From positions 124,001 through 188,000 of the forward strand of contig NZ_JAMJWE010000002.1 of NCBI RefSeq assembly GCF_023554105.1: a stretch of DNA of 64,000 bases, given 5' to 3'. The position numbers were made by a program, and so were the translations under genes. Below the pieces are notes generated by a model that saw only the letters and a list, made by a program, of their open reading frames with translations, was not told where the DNA came from and did not search any database. Shown piece after piece: positions 57,681 through 64,000 of the stretch. Position 1 is the stretch's first letter. Each line of letters starts with the position of its first letter. This stretch comes from Brucella sp. 21LCYQ03 (GTDB taxonomy: Bacteria; Pseudomonadota; Alphaproteobacteria; Rhizobiales; Rhizobiaceae).

Positions 57681-59078
57681 ATGTCCGCGCAATCACTCGA
57701 TAAAGTCCTCAACCATCTCGACGCAAATCTCGACAAGAGCATCGATCATCTGTTCGATCTTCTGCGGATTAAGTCGATTTCGACCGATCCGGCTTACAAA
57801 GCCGATTGCCGCAAGGCTGCCGAATGGCTGGTCGAGGATTTGAAGTCCATTGGTTTTGACGCAAGCGTGCGCGACACACCGGGCCATCCGATGGTTGTCG
57901 CCCATCATGAGGGTGCAACGGCCGATGCGCCGCATGTGCTGTTCTATGGCCATTATGATGTGCAGCCGGTTGATCCGCTTAACCTTTGGGAAAACGATCC
58001 GTTTGAACCTGCGATCAAAGACGTCGGCAATGGACGCAAAATCCTGACTGGTCGCGGAACATCCGACGACAAGGGCCAGCTGATGACCTTTGTTGAAGCC
58101 TGCCGCGCTTATAAGGCGGTTAACGGCAATCTGCCTGTCAAAGTGACCTTGCTGTTTGAAGGCGAAGAAGAGTCCGGCTCACCATCGCTCAAGCCATTCC
58201 TTGATGCCAACAAGCAGGAACTAAAGGCTGATGTGGCGCTCGTCTGCGACACCGCCATGTGGAATGAAGAAACACCAGCGATCAGCGTTGGCCTGCGCGG
58301 TCTGGTTGGCGAAGAAATCGTCATCAAGGCTGCGGATCGCGATCTGCATTCGGGCTTCTTTGGTGGCGCCGCTGCCAACCCGATCCATATTTTGAGCAAA
58401 ATCCTTGCAGACCTTCACGATGAAACTGGCCGTGTTACGGTTCCGGGTTTCTATGAAGGCGTGGAAGAAACACCGTCGCAGATTTTGCAGTCATGGGAAA
58501 ACCTTGGCCGCACAGCTGAAAACTTCCTTGGGCCGATTGGTCTTTCTGTTCCTTCGGGCGAAAAAGGCCGCAGCGTTCTTGAGCTCACATGGGCGCGCCC
58601 AACCGCCGAAGTGAACGGCATCATCGGTGGCTATACCGGCGAAGGTTTTAAAACTGTTATTGCAGCGGAAGCTTCGGCAAAAGTTTCATTCCGCCTCGTG
58701 CATAAGCAGGATCCTGTCAAAATCCGCGCAGCTTTCCGCGCTTTCGTTGAAGAACGTCTGCCAGCTGATTGCTCCGTCGAGTTCCACCCGCATGGTGGCT
58801 CGCCAGCCATTCAGCTGCCTTACGACTCACCACTGGTCTCCAAGGCCAAGGACGCACTGTCCGACGAATGGCCAAAGCCAGCCGTACTGATCGCCATGGG
58901 TGGATCGATCCCGATTGTCGGTGATTTCGACAAGTTCCTCGGCATGGAATCGCTGCTTGTTGGCTTTGGCCTCGAAGACGACCGCATCCATTCGCCCAAC
59001 GAAAAATATGAGTTGAACTCTTTCCATAAGGGCCAGCGCTCCTGGGCCAGAATTATGGCGGCTATCGCCGCCAAGTAA
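57681..59078 (+). CDS. M20/M25/M40 family dipeptidase
   Basis: 465 residues from ATG 57681 with AGGAAG upstream. Co-catalytic zinc motifs: VLFYGHYDVQPVDP (His and Asp), GRGTSDDKGQLM (bridging Asp), FEGEEESGSPSL (general-base Glu pair) and CDTAMW. The lid domain has LHSGFFGGAAANP, and the last His is in DRIHSPNEKYE. It matches the carnosinase/CNDP-like dipeptidase group annotated in Rhizobiales; it probably splits small peptides in the cytoplasm. The exact substrate is unknown. An RNase D-like gene follows after ten bases. Confidence 0.92.
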   Translation: MSAQSLDKVLNHLDANLDKSIDHLFDLLRIKSISTDPAYKADCRKAAEWLVEDLKSIGFDASVRDTPGHPMVVAHHEGATADAPHVLFYGHYDVQPVDPLNLWENDPFEPAIKDVGNGRKILTGRGTSDDKGQLMTFVEACRAYKAVNGNLPVKVTLLFEGEEESGSPSLKPFLDANKQELKADVALVCDTAMWNEETPAISVGLRGLVGEEIVIKAADRDLHSGFFGGAAANPIHILSKILADLHDETGRVTVPGFYEGVEETPSQILQSWENLGRTAENFLGPIGLSVPSGEKGRSVLELTWARPTAEVNGIIGGYTGEGFKTVIAAEASAKVSFRLVHKQDPVKIRAAFRAFVEERLPADCSVEFHPHGGSPAIQLPYDSPLVSKAKDALSDEWPKPAVLIAMGGSIPIVGDFDKFLGMESLLVGFGLEDDRIHSPNEKYELNSFHKGQRSWARIMAAIAAK

Positions 59079-59088
59079 GGAAGACTAA

Positions 59089-59706
59089 ATGACTATTCGT
59101 TTTCATAAAAACGATCTGCCGAACCTCGAGCATTATCAGGTGGATTCGGTTGCTATCGATACAGAAACGCTGGGCCTCAACCCGCATCGCGACCGGCTTT
59201 GTGTGGTGCAGATTTCGCCTGGCGACGGCACCGCAGACGTAATCCAGATTGAGGCTGGCCAGAAAACTGCACCTAATCTGGTAAAGCTTTTACAAGACAA
59301 AGCGATCACCAAAATCTTTCATTTTGGCCGCTTTGATCTGGCTGTGCTGGCGCATGCTTTTGGAACCATGCCAGAGCCTGTTTTTTGCACGAAGATCGCA
59401 TCCAAGCTGACCCGAACCTATACAGACCGTCATGGTCTGAAAGAAATCTGCGGCGAGTTGCTGGATGTTTCGATCTCCAAGCAGCAACAGTCATCCGATT
59501 GGGCGGCAGAAGTTCTGTCACAGGCACAGCTTGAATATGCAGCTTCTGACGTTCTTTATCTGCACCGCCTGAAGGCAGTGTTTGAAAAGCGTCTGGAGCG
59601 TGATGGCCGTACCAAGCAAGCCGAAGCCTGCTTTAAGTTCCTGCCAACCCGATCAGAACTTGATCTGATGGGCTGGCCTGAGACAGATATTTTCGCTCAC
59701 GCATAG
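59089..59706 (+). CDS. RNase D-like 3'-5' exonuclease (DEDDy, no HRDC)
   Basis: 205 residues, only the exonuclease domain; the HRDC domains of full RNase D (about 375 residues) are absent. DEDDy residues are visible: VAIDTETLGL (Asp, Glu), IFHFGRFDLAVLAH (Asp) and LEYAASDVLYLHRL (Tyr, Asp). Short forms like this are usual in Rhizobiales, beside a full-length rnd elsewhere. The role is RNA 3'-end trimming, by family. It is linked to the dipeptidase gene by a ten-base gap and followed by a terminator. Confidence 0.9.
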   Translation: MTIRFHKNDLPNLEHYQVDSVAIDTETLGLNPHRDRLCVVQISPGDGTADVIQIEAGQKTAPNLVKLLQDKAITKIFHFGRFDLAVLAHAFGTMPEPVFCTKIASKLTRTYTDRHGLKEICGELLDVSISKQQQSSDWAAEVLSQAQLEYAASDVLYLHRLKAVFEKRLERDGRTKQAEACFKFLPTRSELDLMGWPETDIFAHA

Positions 59707-59728
59707 ATTTTCAACTCAGCATTTTAAT

Positions 59729-59757
59729 AAGCGCTCCAATTGGGGCGCTTTTTATTT
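59729..59757 (+). terminator. Rho-independent terminator after the RNase D-like gene
   Basis: AAGCGCTCC (59729-59737), AATT loop, GGGGCGCTT (59742-59750), then TTTATTTT. One G-T pair in the stem. Confidence 0.88.
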
Positions 59758-59986
59758 TGAGTAAATTGTTCTGAGAGCCAATCCACAAGCATTCCAGATA
59801 CAGAACAACCCATAATTTAACCAGTCAGTAACCAAAAGTTGCAGCTTTTAAGCGTAAATGCCCGGAAACACGCATGTTTTTCCACTGGATGTTCACTGTG
59901 GCATTCTTGCTACAGACTTTACGGGCACGTGGTCTATATTAGGGACAATGAATGATTATCCCTATTTCTCCCACGGAGGTTTTATT

Positions 59987-60667
59987 ATGAAGCTTAAGTC
60001 CCTTCTTCTCGCATCGACCGTTGCTCTCGTAGCTGCCACTGGTGCAAAAGCAGCTGACGCTATTGTTTACGAAGAGCCAGTAGCAGTTGTTGTGGCTCCT
60101 GTATTCAGCTGGACCGGTGGCTACCTCGGTGGCCAGATTGGTTACGGCTGGGGCAAGTCCCAGGTCAGCGGCGATATCAATGGCAGTGTAAAGCCTGATG
60201 GTTTCCTAGGTGGCCTCTATGCTGGCTATAACTTTGATCTCGGAAATAGCGTAGTTCTCGGTATTGACGGCGATGTAACTTATAATGATGTCTCGAAGGG
60301 TACCAATCTTTATCTTGGTGACGTAATCGTCGGCTCGGCAAAGACAGACCTTCGCTGGTCAGGTGCAATTCGTGCCCGTGCTGGTTATGCAGTTGACCGC
60401 TTCCTGCCATACATCTCCGGTGGTGTGGCCTTTGGTCAGGTTGAGAACAAACTCAACCTTCTTGGTAGCGACTTCTCTGAAAAGAAGACACACACAGGCT
60501 GGACAGCCGGTGCAGGCGTTGACTATGCTGCAACCGACAATGTTATTCTGCGCCTTGAATACCGTTACACCGATTACGGCAAAAAAGATTACAGCTTCGA
60601 TGGAATCGATGTTCGCAACAAGTTCAAGACCAATGAAATTCGTCTTGGCGTTGCATACAAGTTCTAA
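59987..60667 (+). CDS. Omp25/Omp31-family outer membrane beta-barrel protein
   Basis: 226 residues from ATG 59987, placed by the strong GGAGG site; the frame is open to 59858 but lacks a signal peptide there. A signal peptide (MKLKSLLLASTVALVAATGAKA) is followed by the mature start ADAIVYEEP. An eight-strand barrel follows: WTGGYLGGQIGYGWGKS, GFLGGLYAGYNFDLG, GAIRARAGYAVDRFLPYISGG, GWTAGAGVDYAATDNVILRLEYRYTDYG and the final EIRLGVAYKF ending in Phe. These are the marks of the Brucella Omp25/Omp31 group. A TATATT -10 lies at 59935-59940. The transcript ends at the next terminator. Confidence 0.92.
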   Translation: MKLKSLLLASTVALVAATGAKAADAIVYEEPVAVVVAPVFSWTGGYLGGQIGYGWGKSQVSGDINGSVKPDGFLGGLYAGYNFDLGNSVVLGIDGDVTYNDVSKGTNLYLGDVIVGSAKTDLRWSGAIRARAGYAVDRFLPYISGGVAFGQVENKLNLLGSDFSEKKTHTGWTAGAGVDYAATDNVILRLEYRYTDYGKKDYSFDGIDVRNKFKTNEIRLGVAYKF

Positions 60668-60688
60668 TCTGACTTGATAAAACTATGG

Positions 60689-60722
60689 AAAAGGCCTCGC
60701 ATTTGCGGGGCCTTTTCTTTTT
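60689..60722 (+). terminator. Rho-independent terminator after the omp gene
   Basis: AAAAGGCCTCGC (60689-60700), four-base loop, GCGGGGCCTTTT (60705-60716), then CTTTTTG. One T-G pair in a 12-bp stem. Confidence 0.9.
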
Positions 60723-60838
60723 GAACCGTTGGAACGTTGTTTTTTGTGAATGCCGAGTTTACGCCCCTTTAAACTGCCGCATTTACACTTCAGGCGATAA
60801 ACAACTTAAAATATGCAGGCGGGTGGATTTAAGCAGAT

Positions 60839-63124
60839 ATGGCATCGCGAGACGGTAGAAACGGACGCATCGAACCTTCCTTTGGCAACGCGCCAAAAAA
60901 GGAAGAGGAAGAAGACGTGTTTCGCGTCGATGATGAGGAGCGCATGGCCAGAACGCAGCGCAGCGGCAAGCAGCCAAAAGAGCGTGAACCGCGCGGTTCA
61001 CGCCGCAAGCCTAAAAAGCGCGGTGGCTTTTTTGGCTTCGTTCGCCGTGCCTTTTACTGGTGCCTTGTGCTCGGCCTTTGGGGCGGTATCGCGTTTGCTG
61101 GTATGCTCGTTTATTTCGCAGCAAAAATGCCGCCGACAACCGACTGGTCGATCCCGGATCGTCCGCCAAATGTGCGTATTGTTGATGTTCAGGGCAATCT
61201 GATTGCCAATCGCGGCACGACCGGCGGCGAGGCCGTTGGCCTGCATGAAATGTCGCCGTTCATTCCACAAGCAGTTATGGCAATCGAAGATCGCCGCTTC
61301 ATGTCGCATTTCGGCATAGATCCGATCGGCCTTGCACGCGCCGTTGTGACCAACATCACCTCGGGCCGGGCCGTTCAGGGTGGGTCGACACTCACGCAGC
61401 AGCTGGCTAAAAATCTGTTCCTGTCACCAGACCGCACACTGGAACGTAAGGTACAGGAAGTGATGCTCGCCCTCTGGCTTGAGCATAAATATACCAAAGA
61501 GCAGATTTTGGAGATGTATCTGAACCGCGTTTATCTCGGTTCAGGTGCTTATGGTGTCGATGCTGCCTCACGCCGCTATTTCAACAAATCCGCAAAAGAC
61601 CTCAACCTGATGGAAGCGGCGATAATTGCCGGTCTTCTGAAAGCCCCTTCGCGTCTTTCTCCAGCGCGTGACCCGGAGGCCGCAGCAGCCCGCGCCAAGC
61701 TGGTTCTCGGTGCCATGCGCGAAGAGGGTATGATCGATGACCGTCAGGTGGCGATTGCGGAAAGCGAGCCGCCAGCACGTGCTGCCTCTTATTGGCAGGG
61801 GTCGGAAAACTATTTTGCCGACCGTGTGGTTGCTGAAATTCCGTCGCTGATCGGCGAGACAAAGACAGATATCACGGTTGAAACCACTGTTGATCTCAAC
61901 CTTCAGCGCGCTGGCGAAGAAGCAATCAAGGACCAGATTTCCGCAAACGGAAAGAAGATGAATGTGAGTCAGGGCGCGCTCGTTTCAATCGATGGTACGG
62001 GGGCAGTGCGCGCTTTGGTTGGCGGTTATGACTATGCAGCCAGCCAGTTTGACCGCGTGACAGATGCACGCCGTCAGCCAGCATCGTCGTTTAAGCCATT
62101 TGTCTACCTGACCGCTTTGGAACAGGGTCGCACGCCAGATTCTGTTCGCAATGATGCGCCGGTACGGATCGGAAAATGGACGCCAAGCAACGACAACGGC
62201 AAATATATGGGCGAAGTGACACTTGCGACCGCGCTGTCTCACTCGCTCAACTCCGTCTCGGCACAACTTGTGATGGAAGTCGGACCGCAGACCGTTATCG
62301 ACACCGCACATCGCCTTGGTGTGCAGTCAAAGCTTGATCCCAATGCGTCACTTGCGCTGGGCACATCGGAAGTATCGCTACTGGAACTAACCGATGCCTA
62401 TGTGCCTTTCGCCAATGGTGGCTATCGCGCGCCGGTCTATTTCATCACCAAGATCACCGATTCAGAAGGCAAAGTTCTTTATCAGCGGGAAGATGGCATT
62501 GGTCCGCGCGTCATTGATGAGCGCAATGTTGGCATGATGAACGCTATGCTGCGCAAGACAGTGGAAGACGGTACGGCGAAACGCGCTGCTTTCGGCTGGC
62601 CAGCCGCGGGCAAAACCGGCACTAGCCAGAATTTCCGCGATGCATGGTTTGTCGGCTACACTGCAAATCTCACCACAGGCGTCTGGTTTGGCAATGATGA
62701 TGGTAAGGGCATGAAGCGTGTGTTCGGCTCGACGCTTCCGGTGGCTGCTTGGAAAGCCTATATGAAGGAAGCCCATAAGGGCGTGCCTGTTGCCGAGCTT
62801 CCCGGCCATTACGACATTCAGAACATCATCCCCGGCGGCAGCGACGGCATCGATCCGAACAATCCGTATGAGCCGGGTATGATTCCGCAGGGCGGCTATG
62901 GCGAACAGCCACTGGCTGGCAATGGCGATGATGGCTATTGGCCGCCAGCTCCTGACTCGCCAGCGCGCAACAATGTTCAGCAGGGTCAGCAACCCGGCAT
63001 GCCAGCCAATTACCCAGCCAATGATAATGGCGCGCCAATGCCTCCCGGTGATGTCGGCGGACAGCCACAACAGAACCGTGATTCAACCACGCTTCTCGAT
63101 ATCATCATGGGCAACACGCAGTGA
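60839..63124 (+). CDS. Class A penicillin-binding protein (PBP1-type, bifunctional)
   Basis: 761 residues. A basic cytoplasmic start (about 1-60) precedes one membrane anchor (FYWCLVLGLWGGIAFAGMLVYF). The glycosyltransferase domain has AIEDRRFMSHFGID, GGSTLTQQLAKNLFLS and KVQEVMLALWLEHKYTKEQILEMYLNRVYLG. The transpeptidase has SSFK (S-x-x-K), SLNS (S-x-N) and GKTGTS (KTG). It lacks the OB insertion of classical PBP1A. The tail from about 660 is Pro/Gly/Gln/Asn-rich and probably disordered. It polymerises and crosslinks peptidoglycan. Confidence 0.93.
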   Translation: MASRDGRNGRIEPSFGNAPKKEEEEDVFRVDDEERMARTQRSGKQPKEREPRGSRRKPKKRGGFFGFVRRAFYWCLVLGLWGGIAFAGMLVYFAAKMPPTTDWSIPDRPPNVRIVDVQGNLIANRGTTGGEAVGLHEMSPFIPQAVMAIEDRRFMSHFGIDPIGLARAVVTNITSGRAVQGGSTLTQQLAKNLFLSPDRTLERKVQEVMLALWLEHKYTKEQILEMYLNRVYLGSGAYGVDAASRRYFNKSAKDLNLMEAAIIAGLLKAPSRLSPARDPEAAAARAKLVLGAMREEGMIDDRQVAIAESEPPARAASYWQGSENYFADRVVAEIPSLIGETKTDITVETTVDLNLQRAGEEAIKDQISANGKKMNVSQGALVSIDGTGAVRALVGGYDYAASQFDRVTDARRQPASSFKPFVYLTALEQGRTPDSVRNDAPVRIGKWTPSNDNGKYMGEVTLATALSHSLNSVSAQLVMEVGPQTVIDTAHRLGVQSKLDPNASLALGTSEVSLLELTDAYVPFANGGYRAPVYFITKITDSEGKVLYQREDGIGPRVIDERNVGMMNAMLRKTVEDGTAKRAAFGWPAAGKTGTSQNFRDAWFVGYTANLTTGVWFGNDDGKGMKRVFGSTLPVAAWKAYMKEAHKGVPVAELPGHYDIQNIIPGGSDGIDPNNPYEPGMIPQGGYGEQPLAGNGDDGYWPPAPDSPARNNVQQGQQPGMPANYPANDNGAPMPPGDVGGQPQQNRDSTTLLDIIMGNTQ

Positions 63125-63252
63125 TCTTCGCTTAGGGTCGGTTAATACCGGCCCTTATCGCGATCAAGTGAAGCAGATAGCGCTAATAGCTGTGAAATCC
63201 GCTCGAAATCCTGAGTAGCTTAGTCTATTCAAGGATGGAGAGTGAGGTTTTC

Positions 63253-64000
63253 ATGTCTACAGTTTCCCAAACAGATGCGGCCCGGTCTGACGCTCCCAAG
63301 CCAGAAGCGGAACGCAAAACAATCGTTTTGACAGGCGCAAGCCGAGGTATCGGCCATGCGACGGTTAAGCGTTTTTCGCGCGCTGGCTGGCGCGTCATCA
63401 CCTGCTCGCGTCAAGACTTCGCTGAGAATTGCCCATGGCCAGCAGGCCCGGAAGACCACATCAAGGTCGACCTTGCCGATCAGGAAGACGTCGGCAAGGC
63501 CATCGCAGAAATCCGCCGCCGACTGGAAGCCAATGGCAGCAAGCTGCATGCGCTTGTCAACAATGCCGGTATTTCGCCCAAGGCAGAAGGTGGGCGTCGC
63601 CTCAACTCTATCGAAACGCCGATGGCTGTGTGGCGCGATGTTTTTCAGGTAAATTTCATGGCGCCGATCATGCTGGCACGCGGCCTGTTCAAGGAACTGG
63701 AATCCGCGCAAGGCTCGGTGGTCAATGTGACCTCGATTGCCGGATCCCGCGTGCATCCTTTTGCTGGCACTGCCTATGCCACTTCCAAGGCAGCACTTGC
63801 CGCCCTCACCCGCGAAATGGCTTCGGATTTTGGTCCGCATGGCATCCGTGTGAACGCCATAGCGCCCGGTGAAATTGATACAGCCATCCTGTCTCCCGGC
63901 ACGGAAAAACTTGTCGAGCAATTGCCGATGCGTCGCCTTGGCAAGACCTCGGAAGTCGCCGAGACCATCTATTATCTTTGCACCGAAGCCTCGTCCTATG
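63253..64000 (+). CDS. SDR family NAD(P)-dependent oxidoreductase (partial, 3' end outside window)
   Basis: 249 complete codons from ATG 63253, which has GAGG five bases upstream; an ATG at 63235 is also in frame. A short disordered start leads to the Rossmann motif TIVLTGASRGIGHATVKRF. The classical SDR marks follow: NNAGIS, NVTSIAG (Ser) and YATSK (catalytic Tyr and Lys), then IRVNAIAPGEIDTAIL. The reaction is NAD(P)-dependent reduction or oxidation of an unknown alcohol or carbonyl. The gene continues past the right edge. Confidence 0.9.
   Translation, partial: MSTVSQTDAARSDAPKPEAERKTIVLTGASRGIGHATVKRFSRAGWRVITCSRQDFAENCPWPAGPEDHIKVDLADQEDVGKAIAEIRRRLEANGSKLHALVNNAGISPKAEGGRRLNSIETPMAVWRDVFQVNFMAPIMLARGLFKELESAQGSVVNVTSIAGSRVHPFAGTAYATSKAALAALTREMASDFGPHGIRVNAIAPGEIDTAILSPGTEKLVEQLPMRRLGKTSEVAETIYYLCTEASSY

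Overview
The window is a stretch of alphaproteobacterial chromosome. Gene content and order point to Rhizobiales, most likely Brucellaceae (Brucella/Ochrobactrum/Pseudochrobactrum group). The evidence is lptC-lptA-lptB-rpoN-hpf-ptsN in series, rph/rdgB/hemW beside divergent hrcA-grpE, hsp20 followed by a DUF1150 gene, a RegB/RegA (PrrB/PrrA, ActS/ActR) pair, OlsB, an Omp25/Omp31-type outer-membrane protein and MmcB. No rRNA, tRNA, CRISPR array, insertion sequence or prophage gene was seen. Almost every base belongs to a recognisable housekeeping gene, and the assignments rest on motifs read by eye.

Layout. 1-5.5 kb (minus): partial cysG, then a co-directional block rph, VOC protein, rdgB, hemW, rsmI, yraN. 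5.7-7.6 kb: hrcA-grpE. 7.7-12.5 kb: TRIC-type channel, adenosine kinase, CysZ-like membrane protein, nth, DUF2244 protein, and hsp20-DUF1150 behind a sigma-32-like promoter. 12.6-18.9 kb (minus): a small secreted four-cysteine protein, ptsN, hpf, rpoN, lptB, lptA, lptC. 19.3-24.7 kb (plus): sppA, ihfB, lapA, two RNA methyltransferases, lspA, olsB. 24.8-36.9 kb: mutS (minus), then maeB, glnD, murJ, trpS, a universal stress protein and a NifU-like protein (plus). 37-43.6 kb: L,D-transpeptidase, mmcB, prrA/prrB, an orphan protein resembling archaeal CTP-dependent riboflavin kinase, and hrpB. 43.7-49.5 kb: a formaldehyde-detoxification cluster (frmR, frmA, a GNAT gene, a DUF1345 gene, fghA), a frameshifted Nudix gene and a cytochrome P450. 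49.7-64 kb: gyrB, a DEAD-box RNA helicase, polA, an M20 dipeptidase, an RNase D-like exonuclease, an Omp25/31-like porin-family protein, a class A penicillin-binding protein and a partial SDR oxidoreductase.

The most interesting signals lie between the genes or in one orphan gene. (i) The leader of the DEAD-box helicase contains two mutually exclusive hairpins, one ending in a six-T run just before the start codon, which looks like an attenuator. (ii) Three successive stem-loops with C-rich, anti-Shine-Dalgarno-like loops lie between polA and the dipeptidase gene and look like a small RNA. (iii) The 152-residue protein at 40693-41151 has the sequence landmarks of the DUF120 / CTP-dependent riboflavin kinase family, known mainly from archaea, and its ribosome-binding site sits in a hairpin. 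(iv) A two-base insertion breaks the Nudix box of the gene at 47652. (v) A CsoR/RcnR/FrmR-type operator lies inside the frmR promoter. Three copies of a 44-45-base palindromic repeat and a triple palindrome at 1.02-1.15 kb are further non-coding structure.
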